Below, piece by piece: positions 34,791-42,580 of a DNA stretch of 64,000 nt. Positions within the stretch are counted from its first letter, which is position 1. Every line of letters starts with the position of its first letter. The stretch is from Bacteroidota bacterium (lineage in GTDB: Bacteria; Bacteroidota; Bacteroidia; UKL13-3), in assembly GCA_947477885.1 (NCBI GenBank), contig CANJUD010000013.1:1-64000 (forward strand). Reading direction: 5' to 3'. The notes below the pieces were generated by a model, which worked only from the letters and a program-made list of their open reading frames with translations, ran no database searches and was not told the origin of the DNA. The position numbers were made by a program, and so were the translations under genes.

Positions 34791-35420
34791 ATGAAAAAAT
34801 TTTGTTTTTTCATATTATATATGTTTTTTTAAAATACATTTGCACAAGATACGGGTATATATAAATTTCGGATTCTAAAAAAGAATTGGTTTATAAATGG
34901 CTACAATTACAGTGGATGGCTTTGCAACCTGAAGTTATTAAACCAAACATAACTTCTGAAGATTTGATGAATATATTGCATAACACTAACTTTTCTGGAA
35001 CAGATGTACCGCTGCAAAACATTCAGAAAACCAATATTGACACAGAATACAATTATGTTCCAATGCAACAGCGCAAAGCTGTTACACTTTCTGCTGTTTT
35101 CAAAAGAAATACAAATACTTTTTCTTGCTCAATCAAGAATTGCGACTTGGAATAAGGTTCAATTCATATACAATTCCTGCTGTTGTTATAAAAGAAAAAT
35201 GCATAGCTATTATCACCGGTTTCACCCTATTGGTAAAGATCTAAATTTAGATTGTGAATTCAACTTGTTTGCTGAACTCAATATGGGCTATAATTACAGA
35301 AATATATAGATATCAAACTAATCGAATCTGTTTATATAGGAACTTCATCAGGTATCCGATACAAAATTAACAAAGAAAAAGTAATCCTTTTGGGTTATAT
35401 TTTTTTGTTTTTAAAAATAG
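34791..35420 (+). pseudogene. Decayed exported protein, possibly an outer-membrane protein
   Basis: An ATG at 34791 starts a signal-peptide-like sequence MKKFCFFILYMFF, then a TAA, then NTFAQDTGIYKF in the same frame. Further on, coherent stretches appear in different frames: KNWFINGYNYSGW, NILHNTNFSGTDVPLQ, KTNIDTEYNYVPMQQRKAV, NQELRLGIRFNSYTIPAVV and DIKLIESVYIGTSSGIRYK. Alternating polar and hydrophobic residues suggest a beta-barrel type protein. At least one stop and two frameshifts make it non-functional. No intact copy is present in this window. Confidence 0.65.
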
Positions 35421-35432
35421 ATATATTATAGT

Positions 35433-35816
35433 TTATACATCTTCTTTTTGCTTCGTATCCAGTATTTTATCCCTTCGCAACACCGATTCTATTATAGAAG
35501 TTATTACCGAGACTATCACACTAAACAAGAAAGCCCACCACAGACTTTCTACTTTAAAGTTCTCATATAAATAAGATGCTATATATATAATAAATGCATT
35601 CAGAAAGAGTAGAAATATACCCATAGTGAGTAAAGTAATGGGTAGCGTTAGCAATATCAATAAGGGTTTTAAAACCGCATTTAAAAAGCCCAAAACACAG
35701 GCTAACAATAAAGCTTCTTCAAACCCTCCCTTTAATTTTACATGCGGATCCAAAAAGTACACTGCAAATATTACAGCTACCGCTGAAACCAATAATCTAA
35801 TAAAAAAATTCTTCAT
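35433..35816 (-). CDS. Phage holin superfamily IV-like membrane protein
   Basis: The 127-residue protein has four membrane helices (about residues 5-21, 35-55, 62-80 and 90-110) and the conserved loop GFLNAVLKPLLILLTLPITL that defines the family PF04020. Despite the family name it is a chromosomal membrane protein widespread in bacteria with no proven lytic function. It starts one base after the rpiB stop, so both genes probably form one operon. The C-terminus is charged (RRDKILDTKQKEDV). Confidence 0.85.
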   Translation of the reverse strand: MKNFFIRLLVSAVAVIFAVYFLDPHVKLKGGFEEALLLACVLGFLNAVLKPLLILLTLPITLLTMGIFLLFLNAFIIYIASYLYENFKVESLWWAFLFSVIVSVITSIIESVLRRDKILDTKQKEDV

Positions 35817-35817
35817 A

Positions 35818-36246
35818 TTATAGATTGATTTTGGTCACCCTGTTCTGGTGCCTGCCTCCTTCAAAAGGTGTATCAATAAATTTTTGAATCATCTGTTTTG
35901 TTTTATCAATATCTACAAATCTTGACGGGATTCCTATAATATTCGCATCATTATGTTGGCGTGAAAGGCTAGCCAATTCTACCTCCCAGCACAATGCTGC
36001 TCTTATATCAGCATGTTTATTTGCTGTAATACATACACCATTTCCACTTCCACAAATAAGAATACCCATATTAAACGTTTTGTTAGCCACTGCTGCTGCC
36101 AAAGGGTGAGCAAAATCTGGATAATCACATGAGTCGTTGGAAAATGGACCAAAGTCTTTTATTTCATGCCCTTTTTCTTTAAGCCAAGCAGTTAATGTTT
36201 CTTTGTATTCAAATCCTGCATGATCTCCTCCAATAGCTATATTCAT
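35818..36246 (-). CDS. rpiB: Ribose-5-phosphate isomerase B
   Basis: RpiB interconverts ribose 5-phosphate and ribulose 5-phosphate in the pentose phosphate pathway. The 142-residue protein has the standard length and motifs: IGGDHAGFEYK at the N-terminus, the YPDFAHPLA segment, ICGSGNGVCITANK with the catalytic Cys, and RAALCWEVELASLSRQHNDA, followed by NIIGI. A promoter-like TATTTTTGC lies upstream. It is the first gene of a pair with the holin-like membrane protein. Confidence 0.92.
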   Translation of the reverse strand: MNIAIGGDHAGFEYKETLTAWLKEKGHEIKDFGPFSNDSCDYPDFAHPLAAAVANKTFNMGILICGSGNGVCITANKHADIRAALCWEVELASLSRQHNDANIIGIPSRFVDIDKTKQMIQKFIDTPFEGGRHQNRVTKINL

Positions 36247-36321
36247 TATTTTATATAATTACTTTATACGCCTGCAAAAATAAAACATAATATCATAAAA
36301 TGGTTAATTTCTTAATTTGCC

Positions 36322-37275
36322 TCACACCCTCGATGAAAACATTGTTCCGAATACATCGTATACGTTTTTCAAGGTGATTTCTTTTTCAATTTGCGGATTT
36401 ATTTCTGCTATTTCAAAACCGCAGAGCTTGGATGTATTCCACAAATTATATAATATTTCTCCAGCTTGTTCTTTAGTTAAACCATTAGCAACAGGGGTTC
36501 CCGTGCCTGGCACCAATTCGCTTTCCAAACTATCTACATCAAACGAAACATATAATAAATCATAATCATTAAAATATAGCAATATCTCATTATATAGTTG
36601 CTCAATATTTGCCTTCTTTATATCGTCCGGACTATAATATTTTATTTTTTCTTTGTGTATATAGTCCCATTCCTCGTTTTCCAAATCTCTGATTCCTACA
36701 AAAACAATGTCTCGTGGTGAAATAGAATTGGTTTCTAACCCATTCTGCGTTTTAAGCTTTTCCCACCATGCAACTTCTATATCGCTTGGCTTGTTTTTAT
36801 CATATATATTATTGTCAATACCCAAACTAATTGCAACAGGCATTCCATGCATATTGCCACTAGGCGTAGTATAGGGCGTATGTAAATCGGCATGGGCATC
36901 TATCCATATCACACCCAGTTTTTTATCTGGGTTTTGGTTTCTAATTGCTGCAATACAGGTTGCTGCATTGCTATGATCGCCACTGAGTATAAAGGGGAAA
37001 TTCCCCGTTTTAATAATCTCTGAAATTCTTGCTCTGGCTTCTAGTTGGTGTTTTCCTATTATATCAACATACTTAGCATAATTGTATAATGTACCGGGGC
37101 GGGAATAAGTTTCTGCCACCTCTATTTTAGTAATAGGCAGGGAACTGAAAAAGTTTTGGTGATGCCTATCATAATTTAGCAGTGCAACAGGGCCTATTGC
37201 TGCCCCCTGCTTGGCTGGATTGGCACCCAAATCGCTCAAGAGTTGAACTATATAAATCGGTCTTCGGCTTTTCAT
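36322..37275 (-). CDS. Arginase/agmatinase/formimidoylglutamase family enzyme
   Basis: The 317-residue protein belongs to the ureohydrolase family, with dinuclear Mn ligands in LSGDHSNA (His), WIDAHADLHTPY (Asp-His-Asp) and VSFDVDSLE (Asp-x-Asp). The ligand set is complete. The insert GTGTPVANGLTKEQAGE resembles arginases (GTGTPVPGGL), so L-arginine hydrolysis to ornithine and urea is the best guess; agmatinase is the alternative. The ATG at 37275 lies 9 bases past the box TATATTTG, while an earlier TTG at 37287 overlaps the box. It stands alone. Confidence 0.88.
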   Translation of the reverse strand: MKSRRPIYIVQLLSDLGANPAKQGAAIGPVALLNYDRHHQNFFSSLPITKIEVAETYSRPGTLYNYAKYVDIIGKHQLEARARISEIIKTGNFPFILSGDHSNAATCIAAIRNQNPDKKLGVIWIDAHADLHTPYTTPSGNMHGMPVAISLGIDNNIYDKNKPSDIEVAWWEKLKTQNGLETNSISPRDIVFVGIRDLENEEWDYIHKEKIKYYSPDDIKKANIEQLYNEILLYFNDYDLLYVSFDVDSLESELVPGTGTPVANGLTKEQAGEILYNLWNTSKLCGFEIAEINPQIEKEITLKNVYDVFGTMFSSRV

Positions 37276-37284
37276 GTATGCGTG

Positions 37285-37292
37285 CAAATATA
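37285..37292 (-). promoter_or_regulatory. -7 box (TATATTTG) of the arginase-family gene
   Basis: TATATTTG on the minus strand ends 9 bases before the ATG at 37275. It rules out the upstream TTG at 37287 as start. Confidence 0.65.
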
Positions 37293-37337
37293 GGGGAGCA
37301 AAAATTAAAGTTTTTATAGCGTTGATTTACTGCTATT

Positions 37338-37440
37338 TATATTTGTAGAACCGTGCTTTTAGTAAAACGATACAACCTAATTCCTGGTTTTGAGGTTTAA
37401 GTTGTTGGATATAAAAAACAAAGTCTTATATTTGTAGAAC
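37338..37440 (+). promoter_or_regulatory. Duplicated promoter element upstream of the PD40 lipoprotein gene
   Basis: The 14-base sequence TATATTTGTAGAAC occurs at 37338-37351 and again at 37427-37440. The second copy has a TTG about 15-19 bases upstream and lies 17 bases before the ATG at 37458, so it is a plausible promoter. The first may be a duplicated promoter or a remnant of a lost gene. Confidence 0.5.
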
Positions 37441-37457
37441 AAAAATCCAAATCGCCA

Positions 37458-38465
37458 ATGTATAAGGGCATTTATTTGTTACTCTGGGTTGCGTGCCTTG
37501 TGGGTTGCCGCAAAGCCAAACCCGATTTGGACAATCCAGATGAGGTGGAGGTTTGTGTTGATTTGCCGGTGTCATACAACACCGTGCCCGCGCAGTTTAA
37601 CAGAGAACAGGCCAAATTTGATCCTTACTATCCTGAAATATTATATTATACAAAAACTTCATATTTTTCTGGTTTAGACATGGCTCGCCATGCACCGATT
37701 GGGCAGCCATTCAAACAATTAATATCATATAATCTTAGAACAAATGAGTTTTCTGTAGTTTTGTACAGCTATAGCAAACCTCTCGCTGACTCTCTTTCTA
37801 AAGGCACCAAGGCTGATTTTGGGTTTCATGCATTTGTGCCAGGCCCCAATGACTGGATTCTTTTTGTAGACAATAGAAGAAATATTTGCAAGATAAAAAA
37901 AGACGGTACCGTGATGCGGAAAATAAGAGAAATGGCAAGTGGTCCATCCTGGAGCAAAGACGGAACACAGATTTTATTTTACGACCAAACCACTCAAAAA
38001 AACACAATTATGGATTTGGATGGCAGTACCAAGTCAGTATTAAATGTAGGCAATGGCAATCTTTCTTTTACAGGTGTTGATGGTGTGCTAGCGGGGCTTA
38101 ACAAGAGCAATAACCAAATATTCCAATACAATGCCGATTATCAAAAAAAGACAAATACTTCTTCGGCAGACCCTACTTCTGAGTTTAGTGATATAGGCCT
38201 ATTGCCTATTGGATATGAAGCTATCATGTCAACCAAAGATTGGATTCTAAAAATAAATTTGACCGATTCTACCGTAAAAGAATATCTTCGTCCCAACTGC
38301 GTAAGCGGTTCCTACGAAATGCCCAATGTGTCACCCGACGGAAACCGCGTAGTGTTTACCAAAAAAACTAGAACCCCGCTGGATGGTAGTTGGGTGCAAC
38401 AGAAACATGATATATACATCATGGATATTCGTTGTTGGCATGCAAAAAAACTGGAACTCCCCTAG
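37458..38465 (+). CDS. PD40/TolB-like beta-propeller lipoprotein
   Basis: The 335-residue protein has a lipoprotein signal MYKGIYLLLWVACLVGCRKA with the acylated Cys at residue 17. The body carries TolB-like propeller (PD40) strands: ILFVDNRRNICKIKKDGT, GPSWSKDGTQILFYD, then SPDGNRVVFTKKTR and DIYIMDIR. In such repeats WSPDG-type turns connect blades. It is probably anchored in a membrane facing the periplasm; partner and role are unknown. It may be followed in the same direction by the membrane protein at 38541, which has its own promoter. Confidence 0.8.
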   Translation: MYKGIYLLLWVACLVGCRKAKPDLDNPDEVEVCVDLPVSYNTVPAQFNREQAKFDPYYPEILYYTKTSYFSGLDMARHAPIGQPFKQLISYNLRTNEFSVVLYSYSKPLADSLSKGTKADFGFHAFVPGPNDWILFVDNRRNICKIKKDGTVMRKIREMASGPSWSKDGTQILFYDQTTQKNTIMDLDGSTKSVLNVGNGNLSFTGVDGVLAGLNKSNNQIFQYNADYQKKTNTSSADPTSEFSDIGLLPIGYEAIMSTKDWILKINLTDSTVKEYLRPNCVSGSYEMPNVSPDGNRVVFTKKTRTPLDGSWVQQKHDIYIMDIRCWHAKKLELP

Positions 38466-38527
38466 CCCACTCCCAAAATTCCTCCGCCCTTTTTCTAATT
38501 CCTAATCCCCAACACCCATTTCCCCAT

Positions 38528-38535
38528 TAACTTTG
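38528..38535 (+). promoter_or_regulatory. -7 box (TAACTTTG) of the 38541 gene
   Basis: TAACTTTG is followed by five C and then the ATG, so the mRNA should lack a leader. Confidence 0.65.
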
Positions 38536-38540
38536 CCCCC

Positions 38541-39284
38541 ATGTTCAAAAAGGCGGGTTATTTAAGGTCTCCATTATTTTATGTGGCCTTCTTTTTAATT
38601 TTCTTTGCTCTCACCGAGGCTGTCGTTTTGTTTTTCGACAAACAAAATTTTGAGGGTATTAAGCGTGTTTTTTCCATTGTTGGGTTGCTCGTTATTATTG
38701 TTTTCGATTATTGGCTACGTGAAGTAAAGCTTGCAAGCACCACCCGTTTGTTTATGCAAATAGTGATAACCATACCGCTCGCCGTAAAGTTTTTGTATCC
38801 TTATAGCACCGAATTTTATGATAAAATTATATTGGACAAAACATTTTACGAATCAACTATTATTATAAGCCAGGCCAAATCAAAACCTGAATATCTCGTA
38901 TTTGTGTGGGATTGTAAAGCCTGCAGAAGCCTACCCACAAAAGCATTAAACAGCCGCTTAACCAAAGTTGATTTTGCTTTTAACACTGCAAATATTTTAA
39001 CGTTTAAAGAAAGTTTTAAACCTGATTATTTTGAAAAACTAAAATATAAATACACCATAAAAGACTCCTCCCTTTTGTCTGGCGAAATCGAGATTAATAA
39101 CAACCCTGAGCTTGCTACGGCTCCGTATTTAATTGGTAAAACAAAATATAATTATCACGTGTTTAAAATTATATACGACAGCAATAACGAGCCTTATTTA
39201 TTGCAGGCTATCAATTTTGAAACCGATAAAGTTACAATGCGTAAGGCCATAGAGCAACTAAGCACTGATTTACAAAAGAATTAA
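38541..39284 (+). CDS. Membrane protein with C-terminal soluble domain, unknown function
   Basis: The 247-residue protein has three membrane segments (about residues 10-32, 42-62 and 72-90) and a soluble C-terminal domain of about 150 residues. The soluble part begins FYESTIIISQAKSKPEYLVF and includes WDCKACRSL with two cysteines three apart, and PYLIGKTKYNYHVFKIIYD. I do not recognise a family. The promoter box 5 bases before the ATG supports the start. The ferredoxin gene follows in the same direction with its own TATTTTTG-like box. Confidence 0.65.
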   Translation: MFKKAGYLRSPLFYVAFFLIFFALTEAVVLFFDKQNFEGIKRVFSIVGLLVIIVFDYWLREVKLASTTRLFMQIVITIPLAVKFLYPYSTEFYDKIILDKTFYESTIIISQAKSKPEYLVFVWDCKACRSLPTKALNSRLTKVDFAFNTANILTFKESFKPDYFEKLKYKYTIKDSSLLSGEIEINNNPELATAPYLIGKTKYNYHVFKIIYDSNNEPYLLQAINFETDKVTMRKAIEQLSTDLQKN

Positions 39285-39322
39285 ACTCTTCACCTTTTTA
39301 TATATATTTTTGCACCCAATCA

Positions 39323-39652
39323 ATGAACCAATATAACATTACTTTTTTATTCGCCGACAAAACGTTGCAGCCACTAACCTTATTAGCAGATAAGGGAGAA
39401 AACATCTTGGATGTTACAATGGAACACAATGTAAAATTGCAACACAATTGCGGTGGCGTTTGCGGTTGCACCACCTGCCATGTATATATCAAATCGGGAA
39501 TGGAGAACCTGAGCGAGATGGAAGAAAACGAAGAGGACAGAATTGACATGGCTGAGAATTTAACTCTTGAAAGTAGATTGGCTTGTCAATGCGAAATACA
39601 TGGCGACATTACCCTGCTTGTCCCCGACCAAACTAGTTTTGTGGGACACTAA
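39323..39652 (+). CDS. fdx: 2Fe-2S ferredoxin (adrenodoxin type)
   Basis: The 109-residue protein carries an electron-transfer [2Fe-2S] cluster. Ligands are visible in HNCGGVCGCTTCHVYI (Cys-x5-Cys-x2-Cys, counting the first, third and fourth cysteines) and the distant Cys in SRLACQCEI. An acidic helix MENLSEMEENEEDRID is the usual partner-binding site. With IscX immediately downstream, a role in Fe-S cluster assembly is likely, as for Fdx of the isc operon. An inverted repeat separates it from iscX. Confidence 0.9.
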   Translation: MNQYNITFLFADKTLQPLTLLADKGENILDVTMEHNVKLQHNCGGVCGCTTCHVYIKSGMENLSEMEENEEDRIDMAENLTLESRLACQCEIHGDITLLVPDQTSFVGH

Positions 39653-39665
39653 TAAATAAACTAAA

Positions 39666-39712
39666 AGTGAAAAACTAAAAATGAAAAGTGACATCACTTT
39701 TAGTTTTTCACT
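39666..39712. repeat. 15-bp perfect inverted repeat between fdx and iscX
   Basis: AGTGAAAAACTAAAA (39666-39680) is the exact reverse complement of TTTTAGTTTTTCACT (39698-39712). An inner 6-bp hairpin AAAGTG-ACAT-CACTTT lies at 39685-39700 and shares bases with the right arm, so two exclusive folds exist. The repeat could attenuate or process a ferredoxin-iscX transcript, or be a dispersed element. Confidence 0.65.
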
Positions 39713-39735
39713 GTCCACTTTTAACTTAAAAAAAA

Positions 39736-39972
39736 ATGAGCTTTCAACTACCAATATATTGGAACGACTATGAGGATATTGCCATGGCACTCTGTGAAAA
39801 ATTTGGCGATGATTTTGGAGAGTCAAAAATATACCGTATCCGTTTCACGGAACTAATGGAATGGGTATTAGAAATTCCAAATTTTAAAGGCACTAAAGAA
39901 GAATGTACCGAGGGGCACCTAGAAATGATTCAGAGCACCTGGGTGTATGAATGGCGTGACAATCAAAAATAA
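39736..39972 (+). CDS. iscX: IscX-like Fe-S assembly protein
   Basis: The 78-residue acidic protein matches IscX, a small regulator/iron donor that binds the cysteine desulfurase IscS. Family traits are the N-terminal YWNDYEDIAMALCEKF with a helix, the RIRFTELMEWVLEIPNF segment, and the C-terminal LEMIQSTWVYEW. The preceding ferredoxin supports a Fe-S role. No iscS or iscU lies in this window. Length is slightly above the 66 residues of the E. coli protein. Confidence 0.85.
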   Translation: MSFQLPIYWNDYEDIAMALCEKFGDDFGESKIYRIRFTELMEWVLEIPNFKGTKEECTEGHLEMIQSTWVYEWRDNQK

Positions 39973-39998
39973 TTTTACCTGTAATATTATTATATATA

Positions 39999-40463
39999 AT
40001 GCCCATGAATAAAATAGCAGTATTTCCCGGCAGCTTCGACCCCGTTACCTTGGGACATTATAATATTGTGAAAAGAGCTGCCGTTTTATTTGACAAAATA
40101 ATTGTTGCTATTGGCACTAATCCAGATAAAAAACACCTTTTCACTATTGAGCAACGATTATTGTTTTTGCAACAATCATTTGCAGAAATAGACAATGTTA
40201 TGGTAGATACTTATGACGGGCTTACTATAGATTACTGCAAAAAAGTGGATGCAAAATATATATTACGTGGCTTAAGAAATAATTCTGATTTTGATTTTGA
40301 AAAAAGTATTGCTCAGATGAACCAAGATATTGAGCCTGAAATTGAAACTGTTTTTTTAGTTTGTCCCCCACATTTAACCGCAATCAGCTCAAGCATTGTA
40401 CGTGATATTTATAAAAACGGTGGCCACATCCAACAATTTATACCTCCTTTCGTAAATATATAG
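39999..40463 (+). CDS. coaD: Pantetheine-phosphate adenylyltransferase
   Basis: CoaD transfers AMP to 4'-phosphopantetheine, the penultimate step of coenzyme A synthesis. The 154-residue product has the standard length. The nucleotidyltransferase motif is AVFPGSFDPVTLGHYNI (T/HxGH), with the conserved RGLRNNSDFDFE loop and the ISSSIVRDI motif. The start ATG at 39999 or two codons later gives MNKIAVFPGSFDP. It lies 26 bases after iscX and 18 bases before the LETM1-like gene, so the four genes may be one operon. Confidence 0.94.
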   Translation: MPMNKIAVFPGSFDPVTLGHYNIVKRAAVLFDKIIVAIGTNPDKKHLFTIEQRLLFLQQSFAEIDNVMVDTYDGLTIDYCKKVDAKYILRGLRNNSDFDFEKSIAQMNQDIEPEIETVFLVCPPHLTAISSSIVRDIYKNGGHIQQFIPPFVNI

Positions 40464-40481
40464 TCCTCTACTAGCATCAAG

Positions 40482-40838
40482 ATGGAACAAATAAAAGAAA
40501 ATCTTTCTGATTTATGTGATAAGATCGAGCATCTTAAAGAAAAAATGCGTAACACGTTTAACCGCGATAAAGAAATTGCGCTAGAATTGAAAAATAATTC
40601 TTGCAAGGCTTTAGAAGATTTACAAAGCGGTAAAGTGTTCGAAGATGACATGGCAGCCGAAAATCTTCGCGACTCGCTTGAAGACATTTTGAAAGTTTTA
40701 GGGATGGCGGCTTTATTTATTTTGCCCGGAGGAAGCATTGGCTTAATAGCTATACGCAAATTATTACAAACCGACCTTGCTGCAAAAGCACATGTAGAGA
40801 AGCTGCTCACACTTTCGGTTGAAGAGCCTCCTATCTAA
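40482..40838 (+). CDS. Small LETM1-like domain protein
   Basis: The 118-residue protein has a helical, charged N-terminal half with likely coiled-coil (LCDKIEHLKEKMRN) and a C-terminal hydrophobic segment with the motif ILPGGSIGLIAIRKLL. The LPGG motif before a basic residue is typical of LETM1-like domains, which in mitochondria bind the ribosome and ion exchangers; bacterial small versions are uncharacterised. It follows coaD closely and its 3' end overlaps the convergent pabA by 8 bases. Confidence 0.65.
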   Translation: MEQIKENLSDLCDKIEHLKEKMRNTFNRDKEIALELKNNSCKALEDLQSGKVFEDDMAAENLRDSLEDILKVLGMAALFILPGGSIGLIAIRKLLQTDLAAKAHVEKLLTLSVEEPPI

Positions 40839-41412
40839 ATAAATCACACCAGTTTTTTATCATCTGGATACCGTGCTCTGTCATACAACTTTCTGGATGA
40901 AACTGTAAGCCCCACACTGGTAAATGCCTGTGCGATATAGCCATTGCTTCTCCTTCTGCTGATTTTGCAGTCATATCAAAACCCGATTCTTCAATGTTTT
41001 TTAATACCAATGAATGGTAACGCCCAGCCAAAAACCGTGTTGGAATATTTGAAAACATGCGATGGCCTGTGTGTGTTATTGGGGTTTGTTTTCCATGAAA
41101 TGGCTTGCTTGCGTGCTCTAACATTAACCCGTAGTGCTCTCCTATCGCTTGCATGCCTAAACATATTCCAAGTATGGGAACTTTTTCAATTACCAAAGCC
41201 AACAGTTGCATCAAGTTTCCCGATTGTAATGGGGTTCCAGGCCCTGGAGAGATTACTATGCCTTGATAATTGATAAAGAATAAATTTGACGGAGCAATAT
41301 CGTTTCGAACCACTGTCACTTCGCAACCTTGTGCCTCAAAGTAATCCAGCAAAATATAAGTAAATGAATCGAAATTGTCAATCAACAATAGTTGCGGTTT
41401 GTTGCCGCTCAT
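40831..41412 (-). CDS. pabA: Class I glutamine amidotransferase, aminodeoxychorismate/anthranilate synthase component II
   Basis: The 193-residue subunit hydrolyses glutamine to supply ammonia to a PabB or TrpE partner, for folate or tryptophan synthesis. Motifs are LLIDNFDSFTYILLDYF, the VRNDIAP segment, ISPGPGTP, the nucleophile loop ILGICLGMQAIGEH (catalytic Cys), and LQFHPESCMTEHG with His and Glu of the triad. The single-gene context (no trp genes around) favours PabA or a shared subunit. It overlaps the upstream TlpA-like gene by 4 bases (ATGA), suggesting coupled translation. Confidence 0.9.
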   Translation of the reverse strand: MSGNKPQLLLIDNFDSFTYILLDYFEAQGCEVTVVRNDIAPSNLFFINYQGIVISPGPGTPLQSGNLMQLLALVIEKVPILGICLGMQAIGEHYGLMLEHASKPFHGKQTPITHTGHRMFSNIPTRFLAGRYHSLVLKNIEESGFDMTAKSAEGEAMAISHRHLPVWGLQFHPESCMTEHGIQMIKNWCDLFR

Positions 41413-41960
41413 TGCTCAATAGCTTTCATAATTTCGTCTCTCAATTGATTCAAAAGTTTAACTCGTTTTACTTCCCCTGTTCTGTATATAATAAAACATT
41501 GCGGCAGTGCGGTAATGTTTCCAAAATTCCTTACAAATCTCTTATCGAAGCTCATGCCCGTAGCAAATATTTGTTCCCATCCAGCCCCATTCTCTTCCAA
41601 AAACTTGGTCCACTTCTTTTTCTTTTTATCCATTGAAAGTGATATCAAACGCACATTGCTAGCCTTGAACTGTTGGTCTAGCTGCGAAAACGTTTTATGA
41701 GTTCGTGTACAGTTCATACACCATGTAGCCCAAAAATAACATACCCATATTTCATTTTTAGGCTTGTTATAGTTTTTTAGGAAATAGTCTATTTCCATCA
41801 TGGTATATTTTCTCTTGGAGCTAGAATCTTCTAAATTTGGGGAAGAATCTGTTTTGGGAGAAATTATTTGTTTTGTAGGAGAGGGTGTGAAGTGCAATGC
41901 TGCAAAAACAAATGCAAAAACTCCTAAAACCAATGATAATGTGTGTATATTTCTTTTCAT
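41409..41960 (-). CDS. TlpA-like thioredoxin-fold protein, membrane-anchored or exported
   Basis: The 183-residue protein has an N-terminal hydrophobic segment (residues 6-25) with no obvious signal-cleavage site, so it is likely a membrane-anchored periplasmic protein. After a charged linker it has a thioredoxin-like domain with WVCYFWATWCMNC (CxxC active site) and the cis-proline strand ITALPQCFIIY. Related proteins reduce disulfides in the periplasm. The CMNC dipeptide is unusual for TlpA (CPPC). It shares an ATGA overlap with pabA, although the two functions are unrelated. Confidence 0.8.
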   Translation of the reverse strand: MKRNIHTLSLVLGVFAFVFAALHFTPSPTKQIISPKTDSSPNLEDSSSKRKYTMMEIDYFLKNYNKPKNEIWVCYFWATWCMNCTRTHKTFSQLDQQFKASNVRLISLSMDKKKKKWTKFLEENGAGWEQIFATGMSFDKRFVRNFGNITALPQCFIIYRTGEVKRVKLLNQLRDEIMKAIEQ

Positions 41961-42053
41961 TATATTTAAGCAGACAAAATTAACCTTTAATTGGTTTCAA
42001 TAAAATTGATTTTTTTGCAAAATTAACATTCCTAAAATAAACTCCGCTCCCAT

Positions 42054-42061
42054 TATCTTTG
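42054..42061 (+). promoter_or_regulatory. -7 box (TATCTTTG) of the 42084 membrane gene
   Basis: TATCTTTG followed by CCC lies 22 bases before the TTG start at 42084, leaving a short leader. Confidence 0.55.
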
Positions 42062-42083
42062 CCCGATATTAAATTTTTATAAT

Positions 42084-42530
42084 TTGCAAAACTTACTACT
42101 CTACTCTCATAGTTGGCTCAGATGGATTTACCTCGTTGTAGCCTTGGTTGTGTTAATGCGTTCCGTTCTTGGTTGGCGTATGGCAAAACCTTTCACTTCG
42201 TTGGATAATAGGTTCAGCTTGTTCTATATGATTACGGCAGACCTGATGTTTTTATTAGGGATGCTGCAGTATTGGGTCTATTTTTACCCCAATATAATGA
42301 AGGGAAACTCCATGGGTGATATTATGAAAAACGCTGGCATTCGCGTAATTGGCATCGAGCATATTACATTAATGACGCTAGCTTGGATTTTTGTTCATGT
42401 GGCCCGCAGCAAAAGCAAAAAAGCAAAAACAGACAACTTAAAGCACAAGCAATTATTTATATGGTCTACCGCAGCCCTACTTTTTGTTTTAGCAGCAATA
42501 CCTTGGGCTAGACCTTTATTCAGATTTTAA
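42084..42530 (+). CDS. Four-helix membrane protein with conserved histidines, unknown function
   Basis: The 148-residue product starts at a TTG (MQNLLLYSHSWLRWIYLVV). Four helices lie at about residues 12-28, 46-66, 88-108 and 123-141. Histidines occur in or near helices (SHSWLRW, IEHITLM, IFVHVAR), a layout that could bind heme; Bacteroidota databases often label the family cytochrome-b-like. The following DUF2723 gene starts 50 bases later. No catalytic function is demonstrated. Confidence 0.7.
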   Translation: MQNLLLYSHSWLRWIYLVVALVVLMRSVLGWRMAKPFTSLDNRFSLFYMITADLMFLLGMLQYWVYFYPNIMKGNSMGDIMKNAGIRVIGIEHITLMTLAWIFVHVARSKSKKAKTDNLKHKQLFIWSTAALLFVLAAIPWARPLFRF

Positions 42531-42580
42531 TATTTCCACTCATCGCTTTCATCAATTAAAATTATCTTTTCTAATTCATT

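Noticed and set aside
35433-35816. Prophage remnant, because of a holin-like protein
   Set aside because: No other phage gene is nearby; family PF04020 members are ordinary chromosomal membrane proteins, and this one is in an operon with rpiB.
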